Positions 1-11,948 of a DNA stretch of 64,000 bases are shown piece by piece. The DNA is taken from NCBI GenBank assembly GCA_040285825.1, contig JAUPSS010000004.1:1054001-1118000 (forward strand), read 5' to 3'. Every line of letters starts with the position of its first letter. Position 1 is the stretch's first letter. Under the pieces are notes generated by a model, which had not been told where the DNA came from, did not search any database, and worked only from the letters and a program-made list of their open reading frames with translations. This DNA is from Eukaryota sp. TZLM1-RC. Its lineage: Eukaryota > Metamonada: BaSk clade. The translations under genes were made by a program, and so were the position numbers.

Positions 1-344
1 CTTGTCAAAATAAAGCAAAATCAAGACACAATGAGTTTCTGTCACAGACAAAATCTTAATTTCTTTTCACCCTAGGATATAAAGATCTAGTAAACTATTG
101 AAAACTTTTCTTATTCAATCTAAATCTAAATCAACTCTATTGAAACTGATTAGCTCCCACGTGGTTTACATGTGTTTCTACTTCTTACTCTCACTTGTCA
201 ACCGTCCGATACATCGGAGGTTCCATAATTCAATGTTTTTCAGTTATGTTTCTTAAGTTTAAGGAACAAAAATAGAACATGTCTCATCTCGATTTAAATT
301 CATCTGATCACTTGAATTAATTTCTTTTCTTTATTCTTTATTAT
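1..344. other. Non-coding flank with a short palindrome
   Basis: AT-rich sequence with no coding signal that I recognise. It holds an inverted repeat at 205-218 (TCCGAT, two bases, ATCGGA) followed by GGTTCC. A related palindrome lies at 20394-20411. Element A homology starts at about 345. Confidence 0.5.
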
Positions 345-2871
345 TATCTCTTTGGTATTATTTATTTACGTGGTCGTTATGGTGCCGCAAAACAGTCCTT
401 GTTTACCTCTTCTTTGGCTGATGCAAATTCTGATACCCTTGAAAAACTTCAAAAGTTGCACCCTCAAGAAAATTTCAAGTGCAGCAAGCCTGATGTGTGT
501 CCTTTTTGGATTGAAAATCCTATTACTGCAATTGAAGTTCTTAAAACTATTCAAAAATTACCAAAAGGGAAAACAGCAGGCCCAACTGGAATTTCTTTTG
601 ATCTGTTAAAAATAGCGTGTTCCAGTGCTCCCGAAATTGCTGATGATCTAGCCCATTATTTTCAACAATTAATTGTTTACAAAATTAATCCTCCATTTGA
701 ATTACTCGCTGCACGTCTGATTGCTTTAGTAAAGCCTGGAAACGGAATCAAACCTGATGGAATACGCCCAATTGCTGTTGATTGAATCTCCATCTCGTTT
801 GCTGGCATCAATTGTCTTCGATCGTGTCAAAGACAAAGCTTCTACATTTTTGAATCCTCATCAATTTGGAATCAAAACAATTGATGGTGCTTCTGTTGCT
901 GCTATTGCCTCTGACACTTTTTTTAATGCAGAAGAAAATAACTTTATCTTTAATCTGGACTTTAAAAATGCTTTTAATTCTGTAAAGCGAAAAGCAATTT
1001 TTGAAGTAATTAAATCTGATTTTCCTGAGCTATCGAGTTTTTTCTACCATTTTTATGGGAAAGAATCAGATTTAATTTATAATTCATGTGGTCTTAAATC
1101 ATCTTCTGGTGTGCAGCAAGGTGATCCTTTAGGCCCAATATTGTTTTGTTTAGCTATTCACAACATTTTAAATATCATTAAGCAAAAACACCCTTCTACA
1201 AAAATAGTTGCTTATATGGATGATATATCCTTGATTGGTTCATTTGATTTACTAGAATTGGTTGCTCAAGAAATTGCTGATTAATATGAAAATATTGGGC
1301 TTCATCTTAATGCGAGCAAATGCCTTCTCATTGGCTCTTCTGCTCAAGATCTCGTGATAAATGATTCTATTGTCCCTTTTACTAATTATAGTAGTGATTC
1401 TGTTAAGTTCCTTGGTTGTTGGTTAGGAAACGTGCCTCAAATGCAGAATGAATTGCAAGCTATTTTGGAAAAAATGAAAATTGAACTTGATTCAATTTCT
1501 GCTTTAGATATAGAAAAACACATTAAATTTTTCATGCTTAAAATTTGCTACACTGGGAGTATAACCCACATTTTGAGATCTTGTGCTCCTTCCATAGCAT
1601 TAGATTTTTGTCGTTCTTTTAATTCATTGAGAACAAAATTTTTTGCTGATTTATTGAATGTAGATCCAGGAATGTTGAAAAGTCACTTATTTTCTTCAGC
1701 AAATTTGGGTGGTATTGGATTTACTAAATCTTCAATTTTGTGTCAATCAACATTCTTGGGTGGTGGCAAAAAAATTTTTATGAATTTTCTCGTAGATTTC
1801 CTAATGATTCTCATCTGGTAGTTCCCAGTTGCAGTCCATATTTGTATGAGTTATCTTGTGAACTTGAAAAAATGTTTTCCTCAATCAATTCAAGAAATTC
1901 CAAACCGATCTCTTTTTAATTTACAGTTTTGCTGTAAAAAGCTTCAACAAAAATTGTCAAAGATTTTTGAAAGCTTGGATTTTGATGTTAGACTTGGCTT
2001 GGCCAAGAAAAAGAATCCCGCTTTTGCAAATCTTTTACAAGATATGTGTGACAGTACTTCTTCTGCCTTAGTAACAACAATTCCACAAGTTTATGGTACT
2101 CTCTTATCCTATTCTGCTTGGACTCTGAATATGAGATTTCGTTCCTTTATCTGGCCTGATAATTTACCTCATAATTTAATTTGTAAATGTTCTCGAGAAA
2201 TTACAACTACTCATTTGTTAAATTGTAAACATTTTATTACTTTTAGAAGCAAGGTTCATGATGCTGTAAGAGACCAGTTATATTGTATGTGTAAATCTCA
2301 TAGAATTGAATCCTTCTTGGAACCTCTGTTGTCAAATCTGTTTGATGCTGAAGATGATTTTCATAAGAATAATAGAGGTGATGTTATATTACCTGGATTA
2401 GATGGAAGTTTCATTTTAGTGGATGTAATGTCTGTTGATCCTTGTAATGCCTCAAATGAAAGGCTTGTTAATTCTGAAATTCATAATCCTCTTTCAAATG
2501 CTGAAAATTTCAAATTCAAAAAATACAATGAACCTTTGTCCAAAAAGGCCAGTCTACAGCATGCAAAATACAATTTGTATCCATTTGTATTTTCCCTCTT
2601 TGGTTCACTTGCACCAACTGCTTTACGTTTTTTGGATGATTTTGAAATGATTGTAAAGAGAAGAACTGGCAGAAATTTCAACAGATTGTTTTGGCAAAAT
2701 AGAATTGTGTTTTCTATTTTTAAGGGGATGTTGAAGATGGTTTCTGATGCTTTGCTGTCTCTTGGTTCTCACTATGAGGGAGTTGCATCTAGTGTTTTTG
2801 TTTTGGGAGAGATGGATTTTTTAGATGTTGATTTATAGGTTTTGAATAAAATTAAAATTAAATAAAAAAAA
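345..2871 (+). mobile_element. RLE-A non-LTR retrotransposon, 5'-truncated and broken
   Basis: A decayed copy of family A. Reading across frames it begins before the RT domain (RGRYG, then KGKTAGPTGISFDLLK) and shows the motif A LDFKNAFN, motif B QQGDPLGP, motif C YMDD near 1215, the FLGCWLG motif, a CCHC finger (CKCSREITTTHLLNC) and an RLE-type endonuclease region ending LDVDL at 2838. The 3'UTR runs GTTTTGAATAAAATTAAAATT and then A-rich sequence to about 2871. Breaks: an indel near 785, an in-frame TAA at 1282, and a deletion of about 23 bp near 1870 that removes the LPPQIWT segment. The same deletion occurs in the inverted copy at 12803-15077, so the two are close relatives. The N-terminal zinc-finger part is absent. 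Not functional as read. Confidence 0.85.
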
Positions 2872-3037
2872 CTTTGGTATTCATTTGCTAATTAATCATC
2901 AAACTTTATTTGTACAAGATTTGGTTAAAACTGACAATAGATGAATGTAACATTAATCAACAAAGTTATTTATTAAATAGACCACAGTACTTTGTAATCT
3001 TCTACTTCTGGATCGTCTGGTAAGTTTTCAGCCTACC
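2872..3037 (-). pseudogene. 3' end remnant of a Sel1-repeat gene
   Basis: This stretch aligns by eye with the 3' end and downstream flank of the kinase-Sel1 gene at about 17640-17790. Both contain TTATTTATTAAATAGACCAC followed by AGTACTTT and an arginine-rich coding tail on the minus strand. Here the tail is altered (stop codon changed, no Sel1 repeat upstream) and it runs directly into an element B fragment at about 3031-3038. It looks like the stump of a paralogous Sel1 gene lost to transposon insertion or rearrangement. Confidence 0.55.
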
Positions 3038-3653
3038 ATAGTCCATAGCAGCCTTACCCATAGATCCAAGCAAAGAAAAAACAAAGGGACATAAATTATA
3101 TTGTGCATGAGAATTTTCATTAATCGAGGAAATGGGTTTCGCATATGTAGCAATTTTATATTTTTCGCCTGTAAGAAGAGGATTATTTACATCCGAGTTA
3201 ATGAGATGTTCGTTAGAGGAATTACAAGGGTCAACAGACATGGCGTCCAAAATAGTAAAACTACCATTTAAACCAGGAACAACTAGATCACCTCTAGTCA
3301 GACCCATAGAAGCTCTGTTGTAACGCGTACTATCAATATTGGGATCATCAAGAATTATTTTTGATAACAGCGGTTCTAAAAAGGAATCTACTCGATATGA
3401 TTTGCACATTACATAAATTTGGTCCCTGACGTTATTATGCACTTTGTTTCTAAACGTAATGAAATGTTTGCAGTTCAAAAGATGAGTAAACAAAAGAGAT
3501 TTACCACATTTACAAGTTAAATGATTGGGCAAATTGTTTGGCCACAGAAAACAACGAAAACGCATGTTTAGAAGCCATTCATTGTTGTTTAACAAAAGTC
3601 CATAAACAGAGGGAACATGAGTTACTAAAGCAGCAGCTGAACTATCACGAATA
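3038..3653 (-). mobile_element. RLE-B 3' fragment, array I unit 1
   Basis: C-terminal part of family B: finger region (NLPNHLTCKCGKSLLFTHLLNC), then the endonuclease region (RGDLVVPGLNGSFTILDAMSVDPC). The extreme C-terminus is missing because the copy joins the Sel1 remnant at its downstream end. Upstream it is interrupted at TATCACGAATAT by an element A 3' end, the same point as in units 2-4. This is the partial first unit of the 3.05-kb array. Confidence 0.8.
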
Positions 3654-5182
3654 TTTTTTTTATTTAATTTTAATTTTATTCAAAACCTATAAATCAACAT
3701 CTAAAAAATACATCTCTCCCAAAACAAAAACACTAGATGCAACTCCCTCATAGTGAGAACCAAGAGACAGCAAAGCATCAGAAACCATCTTCAACATCCC
3801 CTTAAAAATAGAAAACACAATTCTATTTTGCCAAAACAATCTGTTGAAATTTCTCCCAGTTCTTTTCTTTACAATCATTTCAAAATCATCCAAAAAACGT
3901 AAAGCAGTTGGTGCAAGTGAACCAAAAAGGGAAAATACAAAAGGATACAAATTGTATTTTGCATGCTGTAGACTGGCCAATTTGGACAAAGGTTCATTGT
4001 ATTTTTTGAATTTAAAATTTTCAGCATTTGAAAGGGGATTATGAATTTTAGAATTAACTAGCCTTTCATTTGAGGCATTACAAGGATCAACAGACATTAC
4101 ATCCACTAAAATGAAACTTCCATCTAATCCAGGTAATATAACATCACCTCTATTATTCTTATGAAAATCATCTTCAGCATCAAACAGATTTGACAACAGA
4201 GGTTCCAAGAAGGATTCAATTCTATGAGATTTACACATACAATATAACTGGTCTCTTACAGCATCATGAACCTTGCTTCTAAAAGTAATAAAATGTTTAC
4301 AATTTAACAAATGAGTAGTTGTAATTTCTCGAGAACATTTACAAAATAAATTATGAGGTAAATTATCAGGCCAGATAAAGGAACGAAATCTCATATTCAG
4401 AGTCCAAGCAGAATCGGATAAGAGAGTACCATAAACTTGTGGAATTGTTGTTACTAAGGCAGAAGAAGTACTGTCACACATATCTTGTAAAAGATTTGCA
4501 AAAGCGGGATTCTTTTTCTTGGCCAAGCCAAGTCTAACATCAAAATCCAAGCTTTCAAAAATCTTTGACAATTTTTGTTGAAGCTTTTTACAGCAAAACT
4601 GTAAATTAAAAAGAGATCGGTTTGGAATTTCTTGAATTGATTGAGGAAAACATTTGGTCCAAATTTGTGGCGGCAATTTTCAAGTTCACAAGATAACTCA
4701 TACAAATAGGGACTGCAATTGGGAACTAACAGATGAGAATCATCAGGAAATCTACGAGGAAATTCATAAATAAAATTTTGCCACCACCCAAGAATGCTGA
4801 TTGACACAAAATTGAAGACTTAGTAAATCCAATACCACCCAAATTTGCTGAAGAAAATAAATGGCTTTTCAACATTCCTGGTTCTACATCCAATAAATCA
4901 GCAAAAAATTCTGTTCTCAATGAATTAAATGAACGACAAAAATCTAATGCTGTGGAAGGAGCACAAGATCTCAAAATGTGGGTTATTCTCCCAGTGTAGC
5001 AAATTTTAAGCATGAAAAATTTAATATGCTTTTCTATATCTAAAGAAGAAATTGAATCAAGTTCAAATTTCATTTTTTCCAAAATAACTTGCAATTCATT
5101 CTGAATTTGAGGCACGTTTCCTAACCAACAACCAAGGAACTTAAAAGCATCACTACTATAATTAGTAAAAGGTACAATAGAA
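3654..5182 (-). mobile_element. RLE-A fragment, array I unit 1
   Basis: Family A from its 3'UTR (A-rich tail at 3654, stop at 3687) back to the SIVPFTNYSSD segment just after RT motif C. It keeps the thumb or linker region, CCHC finger and endonuclease but no RT catalytic motifs. One frameshift near 4680-4780 splits the reading frame (a missing T or A in a run). The 5' end joins element B at the shared bases AATAGAA (5176-5182). Confidence 0.8.
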
Positions 5183-5848
5183 AATACAATCCTGTTTTAC
5201 CAGTAAACACGATTGAAAATTCTTCCAGTTCTTTCCTTTACAACAACAACAAAATCCTCAAGGAAAGCCATAGCAGCCTTACCTAGAGATCCAAGCAAAC
5301 AAAAAACAAATGGACATAAATTATATTGGGCATGAGAATTTTCATTAACCGTGGAAATGGGTTTCGCATATTTAGCAATTTTATATAAACTTCTGTCTGG
5401 AATTTCTTGAATGGATATGGGGAAACATGATTGCCATAAGTCGGGAGATAAACTGGATATTTCTTCACTTAAGTTATCGAGGAATAGGCTATTTGTAGTA
5501 ATTTGAAAATTATTTTCAACGCTAACAAAACATTAAACAAAAAACTAGAACTCAATATCCTCAATACATGCATCAACATCATTTTTTTTGACCAAAATTT
5601 TATTTTTATTCAAAACCTATTTTTTATTTATTGAATTTGCACACTCAATTAAATTAACTCAATACTAATGGGACGACTATCATTGAACCAAGATTTCCTC
5701 TACAAAATCTTGATCTGCTTGCTGTCTAGCTAAAGCTTCTCTTATTCGATTGAAAAACCGTGGTAGTCTATTAATAATGGCAAATTGAATCCGTGAACGC
5801 CATAAAAATATATCAAATCTTACTGTTTTTTCTTTTTTTTTCAAAACC
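5183..5848 (-). mobile_element. Mosaic joint of B, C, D, A-tail and E fragments, unit 1
   Basis: In order on the plus strand: element B C-terminal fragment (about 5183-5386), element C fragment (about 5383-5499, encoding an IQEIPDRS-like segment), element D 3' end (about 5500-5582, last codons of the DVDACIEDIEF type plus 3'UTR), an A-like 3' tail (about 5583-5622), and an element E 3' fragment (about 5623-5830, ending QDFVEEILVQ). Joins share 4-7 bp, for example ATAT between B and C. The same order recurs in units 2 and 3. Confidence 0.7.
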
Positions 5849-8800
5849 TTTTTATTCAACAACAAATATGAAATACACAATTAAAACTCCACATCCTCAA
5901 AACCTGCCTCCCCTACATCAAAACAATTAATTGCTAAAGATTCAGAAAATTTCCCAAAAGAAGATAGTGAATCAGAAATTAGTTTTACGATTCCCTTAAA
6001 AATAGAAAATACAATCCTGTTTTGCCAGTAAACACGATTGAAAATTCTTCCAGTTCTTTCCTTTACAACTACAACAAAATCCTCAAGGAAAGCCATAGCA
6101 GCCTTACCTAGAGATCCAAGCAAAGAAAAAACAAAGGGACATAAATTATATTGTGCATGAGAATTTTCATTAATCGAGGAAATGGGTTTCGCATATGTAG
6201 CAATTTTATATTTTTCGCCTGTAAGAAGAGGATTATTTACATCCGAGTTAATGAGATGTTCGTTAGAGGAATTACAAGGGTCAACAGACATGGCGTCCAA
6301 AATAGTAAAACTACCATTTAAACCAGGAACAACTAGATCACCTCTAGTCAGACCCATAGAAGCTCTGTTGTAACGCGTACTATCAATATTGGGATCATCA
6401 AGAATTATTTTTGATAACAGCGGTTCTAAAAAGGAATCTACTCGATATGATTTGCACATTACATAAATTTGGTCCCTGACGTTATTATGCACTTTGTTTC
6501 TAAACGTAATGAAATGTTTGCAGTTCAAAAGATGAGTAAACAAAAGAGGTTTACCACATTTACAAGTTAAATGATTGGGCAAATTGTTTGGCCACAGAAA
6601 ACAACGAAAACGCATGTTTAGAAGCCATTCATTGTTGTTTAACAAAAGTCCATAAACAGAGGGAACATGAGTTACTAAAGCAGCAGCTGAACTATCACGA
6701 ATATTTTTTTTATTTAATTTTAATTTTATTCAAAACCTATAAATCAACATCTAAAAAATACATCTCTCCCAAAACAAAAACACTAGATGCAACTCCCTCA
6801 TAGTGAGAACCAAGAGACAGCAAAGCATCAGAAACCATCTTCAACATCCCCTTAAAAATAGAAAACACAATTCTATTTTGCCAAAACAATCTGTTGAAAT
6901 TTCTCCCAGTTCTTTTCTTTACAATCATTTCAAAAATCATCCAAAAACGTAAAGCAGTTGGTGCAAGTGAACCAAAAGGGAAAATACAAAAGGATACAAA
7001 TTGTATTTTTGCATGCTGTAGACTGGCCAATTTGGACAAAGGTTCATTGTATTTTTGAATTTAAAATTTTCAGCATTTGAAAGGGGATTATGAATTTTAG
7101 AATTAACTAGCCTTTCATTTGAGGCATTACAAGGATCAACAGACATTACATCCACTAAAATGAAACTTCCATCTAATCCAGGTAATATAACATCACCTCT
7201 ATTATTCTTATGAAAATCATCTTCAGCATCAAACAGATTTGACAACAGAGGTTCCAAGAAGGATTCAATTCTATGAGATTTACACATACAATATAACTGG
7301 TCTCTTACAGCATCATGAACCTTGCTTCTAAAAGTAATAAAATGTTTACAATTTAACAAATGAGTAGTTGTAATTTCTCGAGAACATTTACAAAATAAAT
7401 TATGAGGTAAATTATCAGGCCAGATAAAGGAACGAAATCTCATATTCAGAGTCCAAGCAGAATCGGATAAGAGAGTACCATAAACTTGTGGAATTGTTGT
7501 TACTAAGGCAGAAGAAGTACTGTCACACATATCTTGTAAAAGATTTGCAAAAGCGGGATTCTTTTTCTTGGCCAAGCCAAGTCTAACATCAAAATCCAAG
7601 CTTTCAAAAATCTTTGACAATTTTTGTTGAAGCTTTTTACAGCAAAACTGTAAATTAAAAAGAGATCGGTTTGGAATTTCTTGAATTGATTGAGGAAAAC
7701 ATTTGGTCCAAATTTGTGGCGGCAATTTTTCAAATTCACAAGATAACTCATACAAATAGGGACTGCAATTGGGAACTAACAGATGAGAATCATCAGGAAA
7801 TCTACGAGGAAATTCATAAATAAAATTTTTGCCACCACCCAAGAATGCTGATTGACACAAAATTGAAGACTTAGTAAATCCAATACCACCCAAATTTGCT
7901 GAAGAAAATAAATGGCTTTTCAACATTCCTGGTTCTACATCCAATAAATCAGCAAAAAATTCTGTTCTCAATGAATTAAATGAACGACAAAAATCTAATG
8001 CTGTGGAAGGAGCACAAGATCTCAAAATGTGGGTTATTCTCCCAGTGTAGCAAATTTTAAGCATGAAAAATTTAATATGCTTTTCTATATCTAAAGAAGA
8101 AATTGAATCAAGTTCAAATTTCATTTTTTCCAAAATAACTTGCAATTCATTCTGAATTTGAGGCACGTTTCCTAACCAACAACCAAGGAACTTAAAAGCA
8201 TCACTACTATAATTAGTAAAAGGTACAATAGAAAATACAATCCTGTTTTGCCAGTAAACACGATTGAAAATTCTTCCAGTTCTTTCCTTTACAACTACAA
8301 CAAAATCCTTAAGGAAAGCCATAGCAGCCTTACCTAGAGATCCAAGCAAACAAAAAACAAATGGACATAAATTATATTGGGCATGAGAATTTTCATTAAC
8401 CGTGGAAATGGGTTTCGCATATTTAGCAATTTTATATAAACTTCTGTCTGGAATTTCTTGAATGGATATGGGGAAACATGATTGCCATAAGTCGGGAGAT
8501 AAACTGGATATTTCTTCACTTAAGTTATCGAGGAATAGGCTATTTGTAGTAATTTGAAAATTATTTTCAACGCTAACAAAACATTAAACAAAAAACTAGA
8601 ACTCAATATCCTCAATACATGCATCAACATCATTTTTTGACCAAAATTTTATTTTTATTCAAAACCTATTTTTTATTTATTGAATTTGCACACTCAATTA
8701 AATTAACTCAATACTAATGGGACGACTATCATTGAACCAAGATTTCCTCTACAAAATCTTGATCTGCTTGCTGTCTAGCTAAAGCTTCTCTTATTCGATT

Positions 8801-8898
8801 GAAAAACCGTGGTAGTCTATTAATAATGGCAAATTGAATCCGTGAACGCCATAAAAATATATCAAATCTTACTGTTTTTTCTTTTTTTTTCAAAAATT
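5849..8898 (-). repeat. Array I complete unit 2 (3.05 kb)
   Basis: One full copy of the tandem unit. It consists of the element B 3' end (5849-6703, 254-codon open frame ending FEDVEF at 5881), element A (6704-8233) and the mosaic joint (8234-8898). Equivalent landmarks in neighbouring units are displaced by 3,049-3,050 bp: B stops at 5881, 8930 and 11980; A stops at 3687, 6737, 9786 and 12836. In 6930-7060 this unit differs from unit 1 at five homopolymer lengths with no substitutions seen, which breaks its A frame near 6940-7060. Confidence 0.85.
6937..8349 (-). pseudogene. Chimeric B-A frame without RT, unit 2
   Basis: An open frame of about 470 codons. It starts in an element B C-terminal segment (GSLGKAAMAFLKDFVVVV, then NRIVFS) and passes in frame at AATAGAA (8227-8233) into element A at SIVPFTNYSSD. 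It continues through the A thumb, finger (CKCSREITTTHLLNC) and endonuclease (GDVILPGLDGSFILVDVMSV). The last part shifts out of frame near 7060 at a homopolymer. There is no convincing start codon. Unit 3 carries the uninterrupted version. Confidence 0.6.
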
Positions 8899-11800
8899 TT
8901 TTATTCAACAACAAATATGAAATACACAATTAAAACTCCACATCCTCAAAACCTGCCTCCCCTACATCAAAACAATTAATTGCTAAAGATTCAGAAAATT
9001 TCCCAAAAGAAGATAGTGAATCAGAAATTAGTTTTACCATTCCCTTAAAAATAGAAAATACAATCCTGTTTTGCCAGTAAACACGATTGAAAATTCTTCC
9101 AGTTCTTTGCTTTACAACTACAACAATATCCTCAAGGAAAGCCATAGCAGCCTTACCTAGAGATCCAAGCAAAGAAAAAACAAAGGGACATAAATTATAT
9201 TGTGCATGAGAATTTTCATTAATCGAGGAAATGGGTTTCGCATATGTAGCAATTTTATATTTTTCGCCTGCAAGAAGAGGATTATTTACATCCGAGTTAA
9301 TGAGATGTTCGTTAGAGGAATTACAAGGGTCAACAGACATGGCGTCCAAAATAGTAAAACTACCATTTAAACCAGGAACAACTAGATCACCTCTAGTCAG
9401 ACCCATAGAAGCTCTGTTGTAACGCGTACTATCAATATTGGGATCATCAAGAATTAATTTTGATAACAGCGGTTCTAAAAAGGAATCTACTCGATATGAT
9501 TTGCACATTACATAAATTTGGTCCCTGACGTTATTATGCACTTTGTTTCTAAACGTAATGAAATGTTTGCAGTTCAAAAGATGAGTAAACAAAAGAGGTT
9601 TACCACATTTACAAGTTAAATGATTGGGCAAATTGTTTGGCCACAGAAAACAACGAAAACGCATGTTTAGAAGCCATTCATTGTTGTTTAACAAAAGTCC
9701 ATAAACAGAGGGAACATGAGTTACTAAAGCAGCAGCTGAACTATCACGAATATTTTTTTTATTTAATTTTAATTTTATTCAAAACCTATAAATCAACATC
9801 TAAAAAATACATCTCTCCCAAAACAAAAACACGAGATGCAACTCTCTCATAGTGAGATTCAAGAGAAAGCAAAGCATCAGAAACCATCTTCAACATACCC
9901 TTAAAAATAGAAAACACAATTCTATTTTGCCAAAACAATCTGTTGAAATTTCTGCCAGTTCTTCTCTTTACAATCATTTCAAAATCATCCAAAAAACGTA
10001 AAGCAGTTGGTGCAAGTGAACCAAAAAGGGAAAATACAAATGGATACAAATTGTATTTTGCATGCTGTAGACTGGCCAATTTAGACAAAGGTTCATTGTA
10101 TTTTTTGAGTTTGAAATTTTCAGCATTTGAAAGAGGATTATGAATTTCAGAATTAACAAGCCTTTCATTTGAGGCATTACAAGGATCAACAGACATTACA
10201 TCCAATAAAATGAAGCTTCCATCTAATCCAGGTAATATAACATCACCTCTATTATTCTTATGAAAATCATCTTCAGCATCAAACAGATTTGACAACAGAG
10301 GTTCCAAGAAGGATTCAATTCTATGAGATTTACACATACAATATAACTGGTCTCTTACAGCATCATGAACCTTGCTTCTAAAAGTAATAAAATGTTTACA
10401 ATTTAACAAATGAGTAATTGTAATTTCTCGAGAACATTTACAAATTAAATTATGAGGTAAATTATCAGGCCAGATAAAGGAACGAAATCTCATATTCAGA
10501 GTCCAAGCAGAATCGGATAAGAGAGTACCATAAACTTGTGGAATTGTTGTTACTAAGGCAGAAGAAGTACTGTCACACATATCTTGTAAAAGATTTGCAA
10601 AAGCGGGATTCTTTTTCTTGGCCAAGCCAAGTCTAACATCAAAATCCAAACTTTCAAAAATCTTTGACAATTTTTGTTGAAGCTTTTTACAGCAAAACTG
10701 TAAATTAAAAAGAGATCGGTTTGGAATTTCTTGAATTGATTGAGGAAAACATTTGGTCCAAATTTGTGGCGGCAATTTTTCAAGTTCACAAGATAACTCA
10801 TACAAATAGGGACTGCAATTGGGAACTAACAGATGAGAATCATCAGGAAATCTACGAGAAAATTCATAAATAAAATTTTTGCCACCACCCAAGAATGCTG
10901 ATTGACACAAAATTGAAGATTTAGTAAATCCAATACCACCCAAATTTGCTGAAGAAAATAAATGGCTTTTCAACATTCCTGGTTCTACATCCAATAAATC
11001 AGCAAAAAATTCTGTTCTCAATGAATTAAATGAACGACAAAAATCTAATGCTGTGGAAGGAGCACAAGATCTCAAAATGTGGGTTATTCTCCCAGTGTAG
11101 CAAATTTTAAGCATGAAAAATTTAATATGCTTTTCTATATCTAAAGAAGAAATTGAATCAAGTTCAAATTTCATTTTTTCCAAAATAACTTGCAATTCAT
11201 TCTGAATTTGAGGCACGATTCCTAACCAACAACCAAGGAACTTAAAAGCATCACTACTATAATTAGTAAAAGGTACAATAGAAAATACAATCCTGTTTTG
11301 CCAGTAAACACGATTGAAAATTCTTCCAGTTCTTTCCTTTACAACTACAACAAAATCCTTAAGGAAAGCCATAGCAGCCTTACCTAGAGATCCAAGCAAA
11401 CAAAAAACAAATGGACATAAATTATATTGGGCATGAGAATTTTCATTAACCGAGGAAATGGGTTTCGCATATTTAGCAATTTTATATAAACTTCTGTCTG
11501 GAATTTCTTGAATGGATATGGGGAAACATGATTGCCATAAGTCGGGAGATAAACTGGATATTTTTTCACTTAAGTTATCGAGGAATAGGCTATTTGTAGT
11601 AATTTGAAAATTATTTTCAACGCTAACAAAACATTAAACAAAAACTAGAACTCAATATCCTCAATACATGCATCAACATCATTTTTTTGACCAAAATTTT
11701 ATTTTTATTCAAAACCTATTTTTTATTTATTGAATTTGCACACTCAATTAAATTAACTCAATACTAATGGGACGACTATCATTGAACCAAGATTTCCTCT

Positions 11801-11948
11801 ACAAAATCTTGATCTGCTTGCTGTCTAGCTAAAGCTTCTCTTATTCGATTGAAAAACCGTGGTAGTCTATTAATAATGGCAAATTGAATCCGTGAACGCC
11901 ATAAAAATATATCAAATCTTATTGTTTTTTCTTTTTTTTTCAAAACCT
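8899..11948 (-). repeat. Array I complete unit 3 (3.05 kb)
   Basis: The second full tandem unit, with the same component order as unit 2: element B 3' end (8899-9752, frame ending at 8930), element A (9753-11283), then the B/C/D/A-tail/E joint (11284-11948). Scattered base substitutions separate it from units 1 and 2 (for example IVPQ in place of NVPQ in the A frame), so the units are old enough to have diverged or were copied from diverged templates. Confidence 0.85.
9786..11399 (-). CDS. Chimeric 537-codon open frame: B fragment fused to A thumb, finger and endonuclease
   Basis: The only unbroken chimeric frame in the array. Residues 1-41 come from the element B C-terminal region and end NRIVFS. 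From there the protein is element A: FLGCWLG motif, long thumb or linker, CCHC finger (CKCSREITITHLLNC), and an RLE endonuclease region with GDVILPGLDGSFILLDV and the terminal LDVDL. RT motifs A, B and C are absent, so it cannot reverse transcribe. If translated it would be an endonuclease plus nucleic-acid-binding protein. The first codon reported for the frame is not a clear ATG in context, and expression is unproven. Most likely it is an accidental open frame in a mosaic, but its integrity is notable. Confidence 0.5.
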   Translation of the reverse strand: MLGSLGKAAMAFLKDFVVVVKERTGRIFNRVYWQNRIVFSIVPFTNYSSDAFKFLGCWLGIVPQIQNELQVILEKMKFELDSISSLDIEKHIKFFMLKICYTGRITHILRSCAPSTALDFCRSFNSLRTEFFADLLDVEPGMLKSHLFSSANLGGIGFTKSSILCQSAFLGGGKNFIYEFSRRFPDDSHLLVPNCSPYLYELSCELEKLPPQIWTKCFPQSIQEIPNRSLFNLQFCCKKLQQKLSKIFESLDFDVRLGLAKKKNPAFANLLQDMCDSTSSALVTTIPQVYGTLLSDSAWTLNMRFRSFIWPDNLPHNLICKCSREITITHLLNCKHFITFRSKVHDAVRDQLYCMCKSHRIESFLEPLLSNLFDAEDDFHKNNRGDVILPGLDGSFILLDVMSVDPCNASNERLVNSEIHNPLSNAENFKLKKYNEPLSKLASLQHAKYNLYPFVFSLFGSLAPTALRFLDDFEMIVKRRTGRNFNRLFWQNRIVFSIFKGMLKMVSDALLSLESHYERVASRVFVLGEMYFLDVDL

